This document shows, one piece after another, positions 1 to 6,227 of a stretch of DNA of 6,617 nucleotides. Origin of the DNA: Pelagibacteraceae bacterium (lineage in GTDB: Bacteria; Pseudomonadota; Alphaproteobacteria; Pelagibacterales; Pelagibacteraceae); the NCBI GenBank assembly GCA_008638025.1, contig VTPF01000037.1:1-6617 (forward strand), in the 5' to 3' direction. Made by a program: the position numbers and the translations under genes. The stretch's first letter is position 1; every line of letters begins with the position of its first letter. Under the pieces are notes generated by a model, which ran no database searches, was not told the DNA's origin, and saw only the letters and a program-made list of their open reading frames with translations.

Positions 1-404
1 GTTCAGAAGAATTTAGTTTAGGAGGAACTTATAATGTAAGATCTTATCCTAACAATGAAAGTTCTGGAGATAGTGGTTTTATATTTACTACAGAATTAGA
101 ACACAAATTGAGAAAAGATTTAACTACTTCGCTTGTTTTTGATTATGGAAAAATTAGAACAGTAATGGATCCATATTCTGGCTGGCAGCCATTTGCGTAT
201 AATAATCAAAAAAATGAATATAGTTTGAAATCTTGGGGGCTTGTAGCTGATTGGAATATTATTCCAGGATCTACTATTAAAGCTCAATTAATTAATAGAA
301 TTGGGTCTAATAATCAAAGAACGAATAGTAATAGCATAGGCGCTGATTATGATAGAACCAAGCATGAAACGAAGTTTTTATTAAGTTTTACTCAAAGTTT
401 TTAG
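1..404 (+). CDS. TpsB/FhaC/ShlB-type outer-membrane secretion protein, C-terminal part
   Basis: The gene enters from outside the window; the open frame is read from base 3 and gives 133 residues before TAG at 402-404. Near the start is LGGTYNVRSYP followed by ESSGDSGF and an acidic-ended strand (TTEL). This is the layout of the LGG-x-x-x-VRGY-...-GD-G block of two-partner-secretion transporters (FhaC, ShlB, HecB), which sits in the loop L6 and strand region of the 16-strand barrel. The rest alternates polar and aromatic residues as beta strands and ends FLLSFTQSF, a terminal-Phe outer-membrane beta signal. The family secretes a large TpsA exoprotein; the partner gene and the POTRA domains would lie upstream and are not visible. 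The usual VRGY/VRGF motif reads VRSY here. An in-frame ATG at 153-155 and other internal starts are not true starts, because the family homology extends to the window edge. A plain Omp85 relative is the alternative. Confidence 0.8.
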   Translation, partial: SEEFSLGGTYNVRSYPNNESSGDSGFIFTTELEHKLRKDLTTSLVFDYGKIRTVMDPYSGWQPFAYNNQKNEYSLKSWGLVADWNIIPGSTIKAQLINRIGSNNQRTNSNSIGADYDRTKHETKFLLSFTQSF

Positions 405-1612
405 ATTTTTGCTAATTTAATTAAATGATCAGCAAAAGCAAAAGAAGCAGTCCAAGCAGGACTAATCGCATTCAAAACATGGGTAGAATGTTTTTGATTG
501 ATTACAACAAAGTCATTTACTAAAGTTTTAGATTGAGGATCAAATATTTGAGAGCGTATTCCAACTTTTTCCAAAGAAGGTTTTAAATTTTCTTTTGAAA
601 CGTTATTTATTAATTTTTTTACTTCATTAAAAAACCCATTTTTTGTTATTAATTTTGCTTCTTGAATAGCCAAAGATCTTAATTTATTTTCATTTTTTAA
701 AATTTTTAAACCAAAACTCAAAGCTAAAGAAATTGCTTCATTCAATTTAAAATTACATTCTGAATTATATAGCTCCCTTCCCAATACTGGAGTAGAGCTT
801 GGTCCTATATAAAAACTTCCATCTTTCTTGTGAGAAGTATGAAGACCCAAAAAGGGGTAGCGCAAATCTGGAATAGGGTAAATTAAGTGTTTTAATTTAA
901 AATTGCTATTAGTAATTTTCCAGTATTTCCCCTTGAAGGGCAAAAAACTATACCTAAATTCTAATCCTGCATTTTTAGCTACGACATCTGACTGCAAGCC
1001 AGAACAGTTAAAAGAGTGATCGCAAAAATAATTATTTTGATCAGTGCTTACAGTTTTTCCTTCATCGGTTATTTTTTTTACTTCTTGATTATAAATAATT
1101 TGAACTCCTAAATCTTTTAAATCATTTATTAATGAGTTTGAAACTTCTTTAGGATCAGCGACGGATGTAAACGGTATTAATAGACCAGTATCATATTGAA
1201 TATTTACATTTGGCTCCAGTTGTTGAATTTCTTTGTGAGATAATTTTTTTACCATAACACCGTTTTGAATTCCTCTTTGATATAGATTTTCTGTATTGTC
1301 ATTGGAGTGAATTGAAATAGGAATAAGAATTTTTCCACATTCGTCTATCCATAATTTTTTTGTTTTTATGTACTCTTTGAGCTCAATCCCACCTTGCATG
1401 CCAAGCGTTGCTCTCAGTGAACCAGGGTCGTAATAAATTCCACTATGTATAACACCACTATTTCTCCCTGATCCATGTTGAATAGAATTGTACTCTTTTT
1501 CCAGAATAAGGATTTTTGCATTAGATTTTGTTTTTTTTAATTTATAGGCAAGAGTTAAGCCAATAATTCCACTGCCAATTATAATAAAATCATACTTCAT
1601 AATCTTTATCAT
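401..1612 (-). CDS. lhgO: L-2-hydroxyglutarate dehydrogenase/oxidase (LhgO, DAO family)
   Basis: The 403-residue protein is an FAD-dependent oxidoreductase of the DAO superfamily that converts L-2-hydroxyglutarate to 2-oxoglutarate, normally passing electrons to the membrane quinone pool. The N-terminal Rossmann motif is GSGIIG at residues 13-18, and E38 at the end of the second strand is placed to bind the FAD ribose. The stretch HGSGRNSGVIHSGIYY (46-61) is a signature of the LhgO/L2HGDH group. The C-terminus has the expected GIRSQIF, LVNDFVV and HVLNAISPAWTAS blocks. Length is close to that of E. coli LhgO (about 420). The start is ATG at 1612; a second in-frame ATG at 1600 (residue 5) would also keep the whole Rossmann fold, and neither has a clear Shine-Dalgarno. 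The stop overlaps the TpsB stop by 4 bases. It is divergent from the rhodanese gene and no glutarate or csiD-like genes are nearby, so the 2-hydroxyglutarate source is not indicated by context. Confidence 0.85.
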   Translation of the reverse strand: MIKIMKYDFIIIGSGIIGLTLAYKLKKTKSNAKILILEKEYNSIQHGSGRNSGVIHSGIYYDPGSLRATLGMQGGIELKEYIKTKKLWIDECGKILIPISIHSNDNTENLYQRGIQNGVMVKKLSHKEIQQLEPNVNIQYDTGLLIPFTSVADPKEVSNSLINDLKDLGVQIIYNQEVKKITDEGKTVSTDQNNYFCDHSFNCSGLQSDVVAKNAGLEFRYSFLPFKGKYWKITNSNFKLKHLIYPIPDLRYPFLGLHTSHKKDGSFYIGPSSTPVLGRELYNSECNFKLNEAISLALSFGLKILKNENKLRSLAIQEAKLITKNGFFNEVKKLINNVSKENLKPSLEKVGIRSQIFDPQSKTLVNDFVVINQKHSTHVLNAISPAWTASFAFADHLIKLAKI

Positions 1613-1617
1613 TATCT

Positions 1618-1625
1618 GTTATACT
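1618..1625. promoter_or_regulatory. Overlapping divergent -10 boxes for lhgO and the rhodanese operon
   Basis: Only 23 bases separate the two divergent start codons. On the + strand TATACT (1620-1625) matches TATAAT at five of six bases, with TTCATA (1596-1601) 18 bases upstream as a partial -35. On the - strand TATAAC (1623-1618) also matches five of six, but I see no good -35. Transcription from either would begin at or within a few bases of the ATG, so both mRNAs would be leaderless or nearly so. Seen by eye only; in such AT-rich DNA chance -10 boxes are common. Confidence 0.4.
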
Positions 1626-1635
1626 TGATTTACAA

Positions 1636-2028
1636 ATGAGTGAAATATTAGAAATACCATCATCGGCAATTAAAAAATATTTAAGTGAGAACAGCAATGC
1701 TGTGTTGATAGATGTGAGAACCAAAGAAGAATGGGACATAGTAGGAATGCCAGATGGAGATCCATTAGGATTACCAACTTTTTTTATCTCTTATCAGATC
1801 GGAAAAGAAAGAGTTCTTAATGTAAATTTTATTGAAGAATTTAAAGATCTGGACATTGATAAGACAAAAAAAATTTTATTTATATGTAGAAGTGGCGCAA
1901 GATCTTTAAGTACTGCAAAAATGATAAATGAACTTGGATATGAAACAGTAAATATTCTAGGCGGTTTTGAAGGTTCAGCGGTTATCAATGATGCTGGTTG
2001 GAAAGGAAATGGATTGCCATGCAAATAA
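1636..2028 (+). CDS. Single-domain rhodanese-like sulfurtransferase
   Basis: This 130-residue protein consists of one rhodanese domain. The conserved LIDVRTKEEWDIVGMPDG block is at residues 24-41, and the active-site loop is CRSGARS at 84-90, with C84 the expected persulfide-carrying cysteine. The C-terminal NILGGFEG and GWKGNGLPC motifs match the cyanobacterial and proteobacterial single-domain rhodaneses. No signal peptide is present, so it should act in the cytoplasm, moving sulfane sulfur or acting as a redox or stress protein; the actual donor and acceptor cannot be read from sequence. It is the first gene of a four-gene + strand operon and overlaps the next gene by 10 bases. The ATG at 1636 is chosen because it gives the full domain; there is no Shine-Dalgarno, consistent with the very short leader. 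Confidence 0.85.
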   Translation: MSEILEIPSSAIKKYLSENSNAVLIDVRTKEEWDIVGMPDGDPLGLPTFFISYQIGKERVLNVNFIEEFKDLDIDKTKKILFICRSGARSLSTAKMINELGYETVNILGGFEGSAVINDAGWKGNGLPCK

Positions 2029-2330
2029 AATTAATCAAAAGCATTTTTTTCTTTTTTTTAATTTCAATGGTTGCAAGTTGTGAAACTATTGACAAAAAAG
2101 TTACCGAAAAGACTGATAAAGAAAATCAAATGCTATCAAAGTATCTTGGGGTAAAAAGTGAAGTTGTAAAAAAAGATTTTGGTGAGCCTAATAAAATTAA
2201 TTTAGAAACTACGTATAAAATTTATGTATATACCAAAACAAACATGCTTATAACGTGTACAAGAGAATTTTTTATTAATCCAAAAACAGATGTAGTTGAA
2301 AAATTTAAAAGTCAAAACTGCATTAAATAA
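2019..2330 (+). CDS. Small lipoprotein, BamE/SmpA-like pattern, function unknown
   Basis: The protein has 103 residues when started at ATG 2019. It opens with a basic n-region (MQIKLIKS), a Phe-rich hydrophobic core and the lipobox VASC, so C21 would be lipidated. The +2 residue is Glu, which does not signal inner-membrane retention under the usual rule, so an outer-membrane location is likely. The mature part, YLGVKSEVVKKDFGEPNKI, then an aromatic strand (YKIYVYTK) and an EFFINPKTDVVEKF strand, resembles the BamE/SmpA-OmlA layout of a helix with FGxP followed by a small beta sheet. That is a pattern resemblance, not an identification. Two cysteines in the mature part (in ITCTRE and SQNC) could form a disulfide. 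An upstream in-frame TTG at 1998 is less likely because it puts a non-signal sequence in front of the signal peptide. A purine-rich GAAAGGA (2001-2007) lies 11 bases upstream of the ATG. The start lies inside the rhodanese gene, so translation is probably coupled. Confidence 0.7.
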   Translation: MQIKLIKSIFFFFLISMVASCETIDKKVTEKTDKENQMLSKYLGVKSEVVKKDFGEPNKINLETTYKIYVYTKTNMLITCTREFFINPKTDVVEKFKSQNCIK

Positions 2331-3149
2331 GTGTTCAATCAAAATTATCACAATATAGTTTTTGAAGTTACTAATAAAATATTAGAACAACAAAAAAAAA
2401 GTAGAAATTTATTTTGTCTTGTTTCTGGACCTCAAGGATCAGGAAAAACAACGTTCACAGGTATAATTAAAAAAGAACTAATTAAAAAAAAATTAAAAGT
2501 ATTAGTTTTGTCTATTGATGACTTTTATTTAAGTAAAAAAGATAGACTTCAATTGTCTAAAAAAATTTCACCATTGTTTATTACAAGAGGCGTTCCAGGA
2601 ACTCATAATTTAAATTTTTTGAAAAAAGTTTTGAATATTTTTTTTTCAAATAAAAAGAAAGATTATCATCTACCTTATTTTTCTAAAGCAGAAGATGATA
2701 TTGTGAAGTCAAGATTTCATCATTTACAATTTCCTTATGATGTTTTTATTTTAGAGGGCTGGTGCATAAACTATCAGGGAGAAAACAATACTTCTTTAAA
2801 AAAGCCAATCAATTCAATGGAAAAAAAATTTGATCAAAATATGAAATGGAGAAATTACGTAAATAAAAAAAGCAAAGAATATTTTAAGACAATATATAAA
2901 AAATCCCATTGTTCTATATTTTTAAGAATACCAAGCTTCAAATATGTTTTTCAGTATCGGACCAAGCAGGAAAAGAGCATACCCAAAAAGAAACGAATGA
3001 ATGCAGGACAATTAAAAAAATTTATTAGTTTTTATGAGCGTATAACTAAAAATTTATTAGTTAGTAAAAAAAATAAATTCAATATAGAGATAAGCATTAA
3101 GCCCAACCATAATTATGCAGGTTTAAAATATAATAATTTTAAATATTAA
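2331..3149 (+). CDS. P-loop kinase of the D-glycerate 3-kinase (GLYK/Tda10) type
   Basis: The 272-residue protein has Walker A GPQGSGKTT at residues 33-41, SIDDFYLSKKDR at 61-72 (acidic pair D63-D64), TRGVPGTHN at 85-93 and LEGWC at 141-145. This order, above all IDDFYL followed by RGVPGTHD/N and EGWC, marks the branch of the PRK/uridine-kinase-like fold that includes plant D-glycerate 3-kinase (GLYK) and yeast Tda10. The C-terminal MNAGQLKKFISFYERITKNL corresponds to the family's conserved FxxxYERLT helix. If the plant activity holds, it makes 3-phosphoglycerate from D-glycerate; many bacterial members have not been tested, so the substrate is inferred. The start is GTG at 2331, immediately after the TAA of the lipoprotein gene, with no recognisable Shine-Dalgarno. 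The protein is unusually Lys-rich, as expected for an AT-rich genome. It ends one base before the MATE start. Confidence 0.75.
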   Translation: MFNQNYHNIVFEVTNKILEQQKKSRNLFCLVSGPQGSGKTTFTGIIKKELIKKKLKVLVLSIDDFYLSKKDRLQLSKKISPLFITRGVPGTHNLNFLKKVLNIFFSNKKKDYHLPYFSKAEDDIVKSRFHHLQFPYDVFILEGWCINYQGENNTSLKKPINSMEKKFDQNMKWRNYVNKKSKEYFKTIYKKSHCSIFLRIPSFKYVFQYRTKQEKSIPKKKRMNAGQLKKFISFYERITKNLLVSKKNKFNIEISIKPNHNYAGLKYNNFKY

Positions 3150-3150
3150 A

Positions 3151-4500
3151 TTGCCCCCTACATTAGACTTCACAAAAGATAAAATTTCTCAATTATTAAA
3201 AAAAATTGCTATACCGGCAGCAATAGGAACGTTATTTCAAAGTTTATATACTCTAGTAGATACATTTTATGCTGGTAAAATTTCATCCAATGCACTGGTA
3301 GCTCTCTCCAAAGCCTTTCCTATTTCATTTTTTATTATTGCATTTGGGGTTGGTGTTTTGGCTGGATCCACCTCTTTAATAGCTAATTCACTTGGAGAAA
3401 AAAATATTAACCAAGCAAAACTTTATTTAACTCAATCTGTAATTTATTCTATTTTAGTTGCTATAGTTGTTATATTTATTGGAATATATTTTGCACCTGC
3501 ACTTCTTAAAATCATGGGCACAGAGCCAATTAATATATTTTTGACTTTACAATATACTGATATAATTTTTTTAGGATCTATATTTTTTTTTATACAAGTA
3601 TCTTTAAACTCTAGTTTAAATGCTCAAGGAGACACAAGATCATATAGAAATATTTTAATCATTAGTTTTTTTTTAAATATAATTTTAAATCCAGTTTTTG
3701 CATTTGGTTTTGGAATTATCCCAGCCTTTGGAATTGCAGGTTTGGCTATTGCAACTATTATCTCTCAATTTATTTGTTTTCTTTATATCTTGTGGAAAGT
3801 ATCCCAAACAGATTTGGTAAAAAAAATAACAATTAATTTTTTTTATATAAATAAAAATTTAATATTAGATTTGTTTAAGCAAGGTATGCCAGTAACTCTT
3901 AGCATGATGTTAATTGGAGTTGGTATTTATAATATTTTATTTTTCGTTTCAAAGTTTGGTGACATTGCAGCCGCAGGATATGGTGTTGCTTTAAGGATTG
4001 AGCAGCTTTTATTATTACCTGCTATTGGATTAAATACAGCGGTATTGTCAATTGTAGGTCAAAATTTTGGAGCTAGGGAATTTAAAAGAATAGGCCAAGT
4101 TTACTTTAAAGCTATTTTGTATGGTTCGAGTATGATGATTGTAGCAGGATTTATTATTTTTTTTGGTGGCACTTCAATATTGCAGCTATTTACTAATGAT
4201 CTAAGAGTAATTGATTTTGGAGTTAAATATTTAAAAATTGCTGCTTTGATTGGACCAGTTTATCCTATTTTTTTTATAACTAATGCTTTTTTTCAAGGAA
4301 TAAAAAAGCCTTTGTATTCTTCATTAATAAATCTTTTTAGAATAGTAATTTTTCCTTTTCTAACAATGTCACTGATTCTGAATACATTTAACGGTAATTA
4401 CGAGTCATTATTTATTGGTTTGCTTATTATTAATTGGGTTTTTGGTATTGCAGTAGTTCTTTTAGTTAAATTTTTTTTCTTAAAAAAAATAATTCGTTAA
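3151..4500 (+). CDS. MATE family multidrug/cation efflux protein
   Basis: The 449-residue protein has the usual MATE length and a 12-helix hydrophobic pattern in two homologous MatE halves. The first helix region reads PAAIGTLFQSLYTLVDTFYAG, with D37 in the conserved V-D-x-x-x-x-G position, then ALSKAFPISFFI; the second half begins around residue 243 with GMPVTLSMM and has AGYGVALRIEQLLLLPA and VGQNFGARE, the counterpart of the first-half SLGEKN region. Such proteins export cationic drugs or metabolites by proton or sodium antiport across the inner membrane; the substrate cannot be told. The start is a TTG at 3151, two bases after the kinase stop codon ends. There is no in-frame ATG before the first helix, and only ATA, ATT and TTG codons lie between the upstream stop (3124-3126) and the domain, so TTG is the most plausible start. 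It is the last gene of the operon and overlaps the convergent permease gene by 4 bases. Confidence 0.9.
   Translation: MPPTLDFTKDKISQLLKKIAIPAAIGTLFQSLYTLVDTFYAGKISSNALVALSKAFPISFFIIAFGVGVLAGSTSLIANSLGEKNINQAKLYLTQSVIYSILVAIVVIFIGIYFAPALLKIMGTEPINIFLTLQYTDIIFLGSIFFFIQVSLNSSLNAQGDTRSYRNILIISFFLNIILNPVFAFGFGIIPAFGIAGLAIATIISQFICFLYILWKVSQTDLVKKITINFFYINKNLILDLFKQGMPVTLSMMLIGVGIYNILFFVSKFGDIAAAGYGVALRIEQLLLLPAIGLNTAVLSIVGQNFGAREFKRIGQVYFKAILYGSSMMIVAGFIIFFGGTSILQLFTNDLRVIDFGVKYLKIAALIGPVYPIFFITNAFFQGIKKPLYSSLINLFRIVIFPFLTMSLILNTFNGNYESLFIGLLIINWVFGIAVVLLVKFFFLKKIIR
4470..4490. terminator. Possible bidirectional A:T hairpin at the MATE/permease convergence
   Basis: Bases 4470-4478 (A then eight T) can pair with 4482-4490 (eight A then T) around a 3-base loop, a perfect 9-pair hairpin inside the last codons of the MATE gene. 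On the + strand it is followed by T-rich DNA at 4504-4520; on the - strand it is itself a T-run just past the permease stop. There is no G:C pair, so it is not a classical intrinsic terminator, and the homopolymers may simply encode Phe and Lys codons. Confidence 0.25.
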
Positions 4501-5228
4501 TCATTTTTTAATTTTTTTTCTAATTTTCTAACAAAATAAGAAATTATTAATATTAAAACTAAATATTCTAAAATTAAAAAAGTATAAATTTCTAAAGGTC
4601 TGTAGGTGCTAACCACAAGTTCATTTGCTTTTCTGGTCAAGTCTGCAATTCCAATAACAGAAACTAAAGAGGACATCTTTAGTACATAAACGAATTGATT
4701 GCCTATTGCGGGTAAAGTTATTTTAAAAGCCTGGGGTAATATTACCAATCTTAATTTTTGATAAAAATTTAATCCCAAAGAGCTTGCTGCTTCCCATTGT
4801 GTTTTTTTAATTGCATTAATCCCGCCTCTAAATATTTCAGCTTGAAAGGCACTTTCGCTTATAGATAGTGCAATAATTCCAGAAACAAATGGACTAAAAC
4901 TAAATCCAGTTAAAATTGGAAGTCCATAATAAACCCATAAAATTAAAACAAGCAAAGGTATCGATCTTATTATTTCAACATAAACAATATTAATATAGTT
5001 TAAAAACTTATTTTTAGGTATCGAGGGAATGGTTATGATCAATCCAATAATCATGGAGATAATTATAGAAATAACAGAAATATAAATAGTGGTTGTAATT
5101 CCACTGATTAAAAATTGAAGATTCGTAAGACCATTTGCATTGGAGGGGGAAATAATAAACCAACCCCATTCATGCTCTCCACAAGAAGCAAGAGGTAACA
5201 ACAGCATTATACAAAAGTATTTTTTCAC
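4497..5228 (-). CDS. Polar amino acid ABC transporter permease with lipobox-like N-terminus
   Basis: The 243-residue protein is a HisM/GlnP-type inner-membrane permease. Five hydrophobic segments lie at about 38-68, 82-108, 111-128, 170-195 and 212-233. It has VEIIRSIPLLVLILW at 84-98 and a clear EAA loop (EAASSLGLNFYQKL, 146-159) that contacts the ATPase. Such permeases pass amino acids or related solutes delivered by a periplasmic binding protein. Before the first helix is an unusual leader: MKKYFCIMLLLPLASCGEHE, in which LASC (13-16) is a perfect lipobox. The start is GTG at 5228, the only plausible initiation codon after the upstream in-frame stop apart from ATG at residue 8, which would remove the two lysines of the n-region. 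No Shine-Dalgarno is visible. It lies 40 bases downstream of the SBP gene on the same strand and is surely co-transcribed with it. No ATP-binding subunit follows, because the next gene is convergent; the ATPase must be encoded elsewhere. Confidence 0.88.
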   Translation of the reverse strand: MKKYFCIMLLLPLASCGEHEWGWFIISPSNANGLTNLQFLISGITTTIYISVISIIISMIIGLIITIPSIPKNKFLNYINIVYVEIIRSIPLLVLILWVYYGLPILTGFSFSPFVSGIIALSISESAFQAEIFRGGINAIKKTQWEAASSLGLNFYQKLRLVILPQAFKITLPAIGNQFVYVLKMSSLVSVIGIADLTRKANELVVSTYRPLEIYTFLILEYLVLILIISYFVRKLEKKLKND

Positions 5229-5268
5229 TTTTGAAATTATAAAGATTTAAATTAAAAATTCTAATTGA

Positions 5269-6036
5269 TTATAAACTTTTTAATCCGTATTTTTTTAAAA
5301 GGGTATCAAAAAAACCAGACGCTTTTTTTATTTCAATCCAATGATTAACATAGTTTAGCCAAACTTGATCATTCTGATCAATCAGCATTGCTAAAACTGC
5401 TGGGTTTTTTCCACCATCTGGAACGATTGCCAATTGAGGATATGTTAAGATTAATTTATTTGCTTCCGTTGAGCTAGTAATATGACTATCGGCTCTTCCC
5501 GATAAAACTTCTTGAAAATCTCTTGCTGGAGCTTCAATAGATCTAAGTTTTGAATTTGGAAAAAACTCTTTTGCTTTTTCTTCTTGAGAAGTTCCCAGCG
5601 TAGTTGCAATAGTTACATTGCTTTTGTTTAAAGAGTCCCACGTAGGAAATTTATTTAAATTTTTTTTAAGAACTAGAGGTACAGTGCCATACTTATAGTA
5701 AGAATGAGTAAAACCAACGACTAATGCTCGTTTAGCAGTTTTGGTAGCACTGGTAGAAATATCATACCTATTAGATGTAATTCCTGAAACTATGGTTTTC
5801 CAATCTGTAGGAATATATTTTACTTTTACACCCATATCTTTCGCCAGTTCTGTGGTTACATCAATATCAAAGCCTTTATATTGATTGGTAGCAGGATCCT
5901 TCATGCTCATTGGATCCCAATCACCAGTAGTCCCTACCCTCAATTCACCAGAAGATAAAATTTTGATTAATTTTGATTCAGCGTTAGCTGAGAACGATGT
6001 AATAATTATTAATAAAGTTAAAATGATTTTTTTCAT
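5269..6036 (-). CDS. Family 3 solute-binding protein, PheC-like (amino acid ABC transporter)
   Basis: The 255-residue protein has a standard Sec signal peptide ([19 protein letters not shown], cleavage after A19), so it is periplasmic. The mature part is a two-lobe SBP family 3 domain: [17 protein letters not shown] (29-45), [34 protein letters not shown] (R103 in the position that usually holds the ligand carboxylate) and [14 protein letters not shown] (181-194). GTTGDWDP and the last block look like cyclohexadienyl/arogenate dehydratase (PheC), an enzyme that evolved from amino acid binding proteins. E191 aligns by eye with the PheC acid I remember as Glu173 of the mature enzyme. With a permease gene next to it, transport is the more likely role; the ligand may be a polar amino acid or an aromatic or carboxylic acid. 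The start is ATG at 6036, with a weak GAG six bases upstream. It is the first gene of the two-gene unit and is divergent from metY. Confidence 0.85.
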   Translation of the reverse strand: MKKIILTLLIIITSFSANAESKLIKILSSGELRVGTTGDWDPMSMKDPATNQYKGFDIDVTTELAKDMGVKVKYIPTDWKTIVSGITSNRYDISTSATKTAKRALVVGFTHSYYKYGTVPLVLKKNLNKFPTWDSLNKSNVTIATTLGTSQEEKAKEFFPNSKLRSIEAPARDFQEVLSGRADSHITSSTEANKLILTYPQLAIVPDGGKNPAVLAMLIDQNDQVWLNYVNHWIEIKKASGFFDTLLKKYGLKSL

Positions 6037-6064
6037 AAGCTCAATTTATATTTTTAAAAAAAAA

Positions 6065-6070
6065 ATTATA
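6065..6070 (-). promoter_or_regulatory. Perfect -10 box for the SBP-permease pair
   Basis: Read on the - strand, 6070-6065 is TATAAT, 28 bases before the SBP start codon. It runs straight into a T tract (6064-6056), so RNA would start within or just after U residues. No good -35 lies 16-18 bases upstream (AGAGTA at 17), which hints at activator dependence. A perfect TTGACA at 6120-6115 is too far away to serve this -10. Confidence 0.5.
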
Positions 6071-6094
6071 TCTGCAACCTGACGCACTACTCTA

Positions 6095-6119
6095 TGACAC
6101 AGTTTTTGTGATCTTGTCA
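6095..6119. repeat. Imperfect inverted repeat TGACA...TGTCA with inner CACA/TGTG
   Basis: TGACA (6095-6099) is mirrored by TGTCA (6115-6119), and inside it CACA (6098-6101) by TGTG (6107-6110). It lies between the two divergent promoters and covers the metY -35. It could be an operator or chance; nothing identifies a regulator. Confidence 0.3.
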
Positions 6120-6142
6120 AAATTTGGTAGTTAAATTATAAG
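6114..6142 (+). promoter_or_regulatory. Sigma-70-type promoter for metY
   Basis: TTGTCA (6114-6119) matches the -35 consensus at five of six bases, and TATAAG (6137-6142) matches the -10 at five of six, with a 17-base spacer. Transcription would start at about 6148-6150, leaving a leader of roughly 110 bases before the metY ATG at 6261. This is the best promoter in the window. Confidence 0.6.
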
Positions 6143-6227
6143 AATAATATCAATTTAATAAAGCTTAGGCGCTAAGGTGGCATTTTAAGTAAAATTATAA
6201 GTGTATCAAATAGCTTGGTTTTAAAGT
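6133..6227 (+). repeat. Imperfect tandem duplication in the metY leader
   Basis: Four blocks occur twice in the same order. AAATTATAAG is at 6133-6142 and 6192-6201. TATCAA is at 6148-6153 and 6204-6209. AGCTTAGG at 6162-6169 corresponds to AGCTTGG at 6212-6218. TTTTAAGT at 6183-6190 corresponds to TTTTAAAGT at 6219-6227. The spacers differ in length. AT-rich composition makes the first two blocks less surprising, but the shared order and the GC-containing third block suggest either a decayed duplication or two related RNA elements. Confidence 0.5.

Noticed and set aside
407..437. TTTTGCT/AGCAAAA inverted repeat near the end of lhgO as a terminator
   Set aside because: The loop is 17 bases and neither strand has a T tract after the stem; it lies within lhgO coding sequence and may be chance.
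1998..2018. TTG at 1998 as the start of the lipoprotein gene
   Set aside because: ATG at 2019 gives a normal lipoprotein signal peptide, and the seven extra residues (with Glu, Arg, Lys and Trp) do not fit its n-region.
1794..2024. Open frame of 76 codons on the - strand
   Set aside because: It lies entirely opposite the rhodanese gene, whose motifs are clear, and its translation shows no recognisable domain.
5885..6082. Open frame of 65 codons on the + strand
   Set aside because: It is antisense to the signal peptide and N-terminus of the SBP and extends into the promoter; there is no Shine-Dalgarno and no protein-like pattern.
6070..6095. Sigma-54 promoter for the SBP gene suggested by TTGCA on the - strand
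   Set aside because: Ten bases upstream of the GC of TTGCA the pair reads GT rather than GG, so the -24 element is absent.
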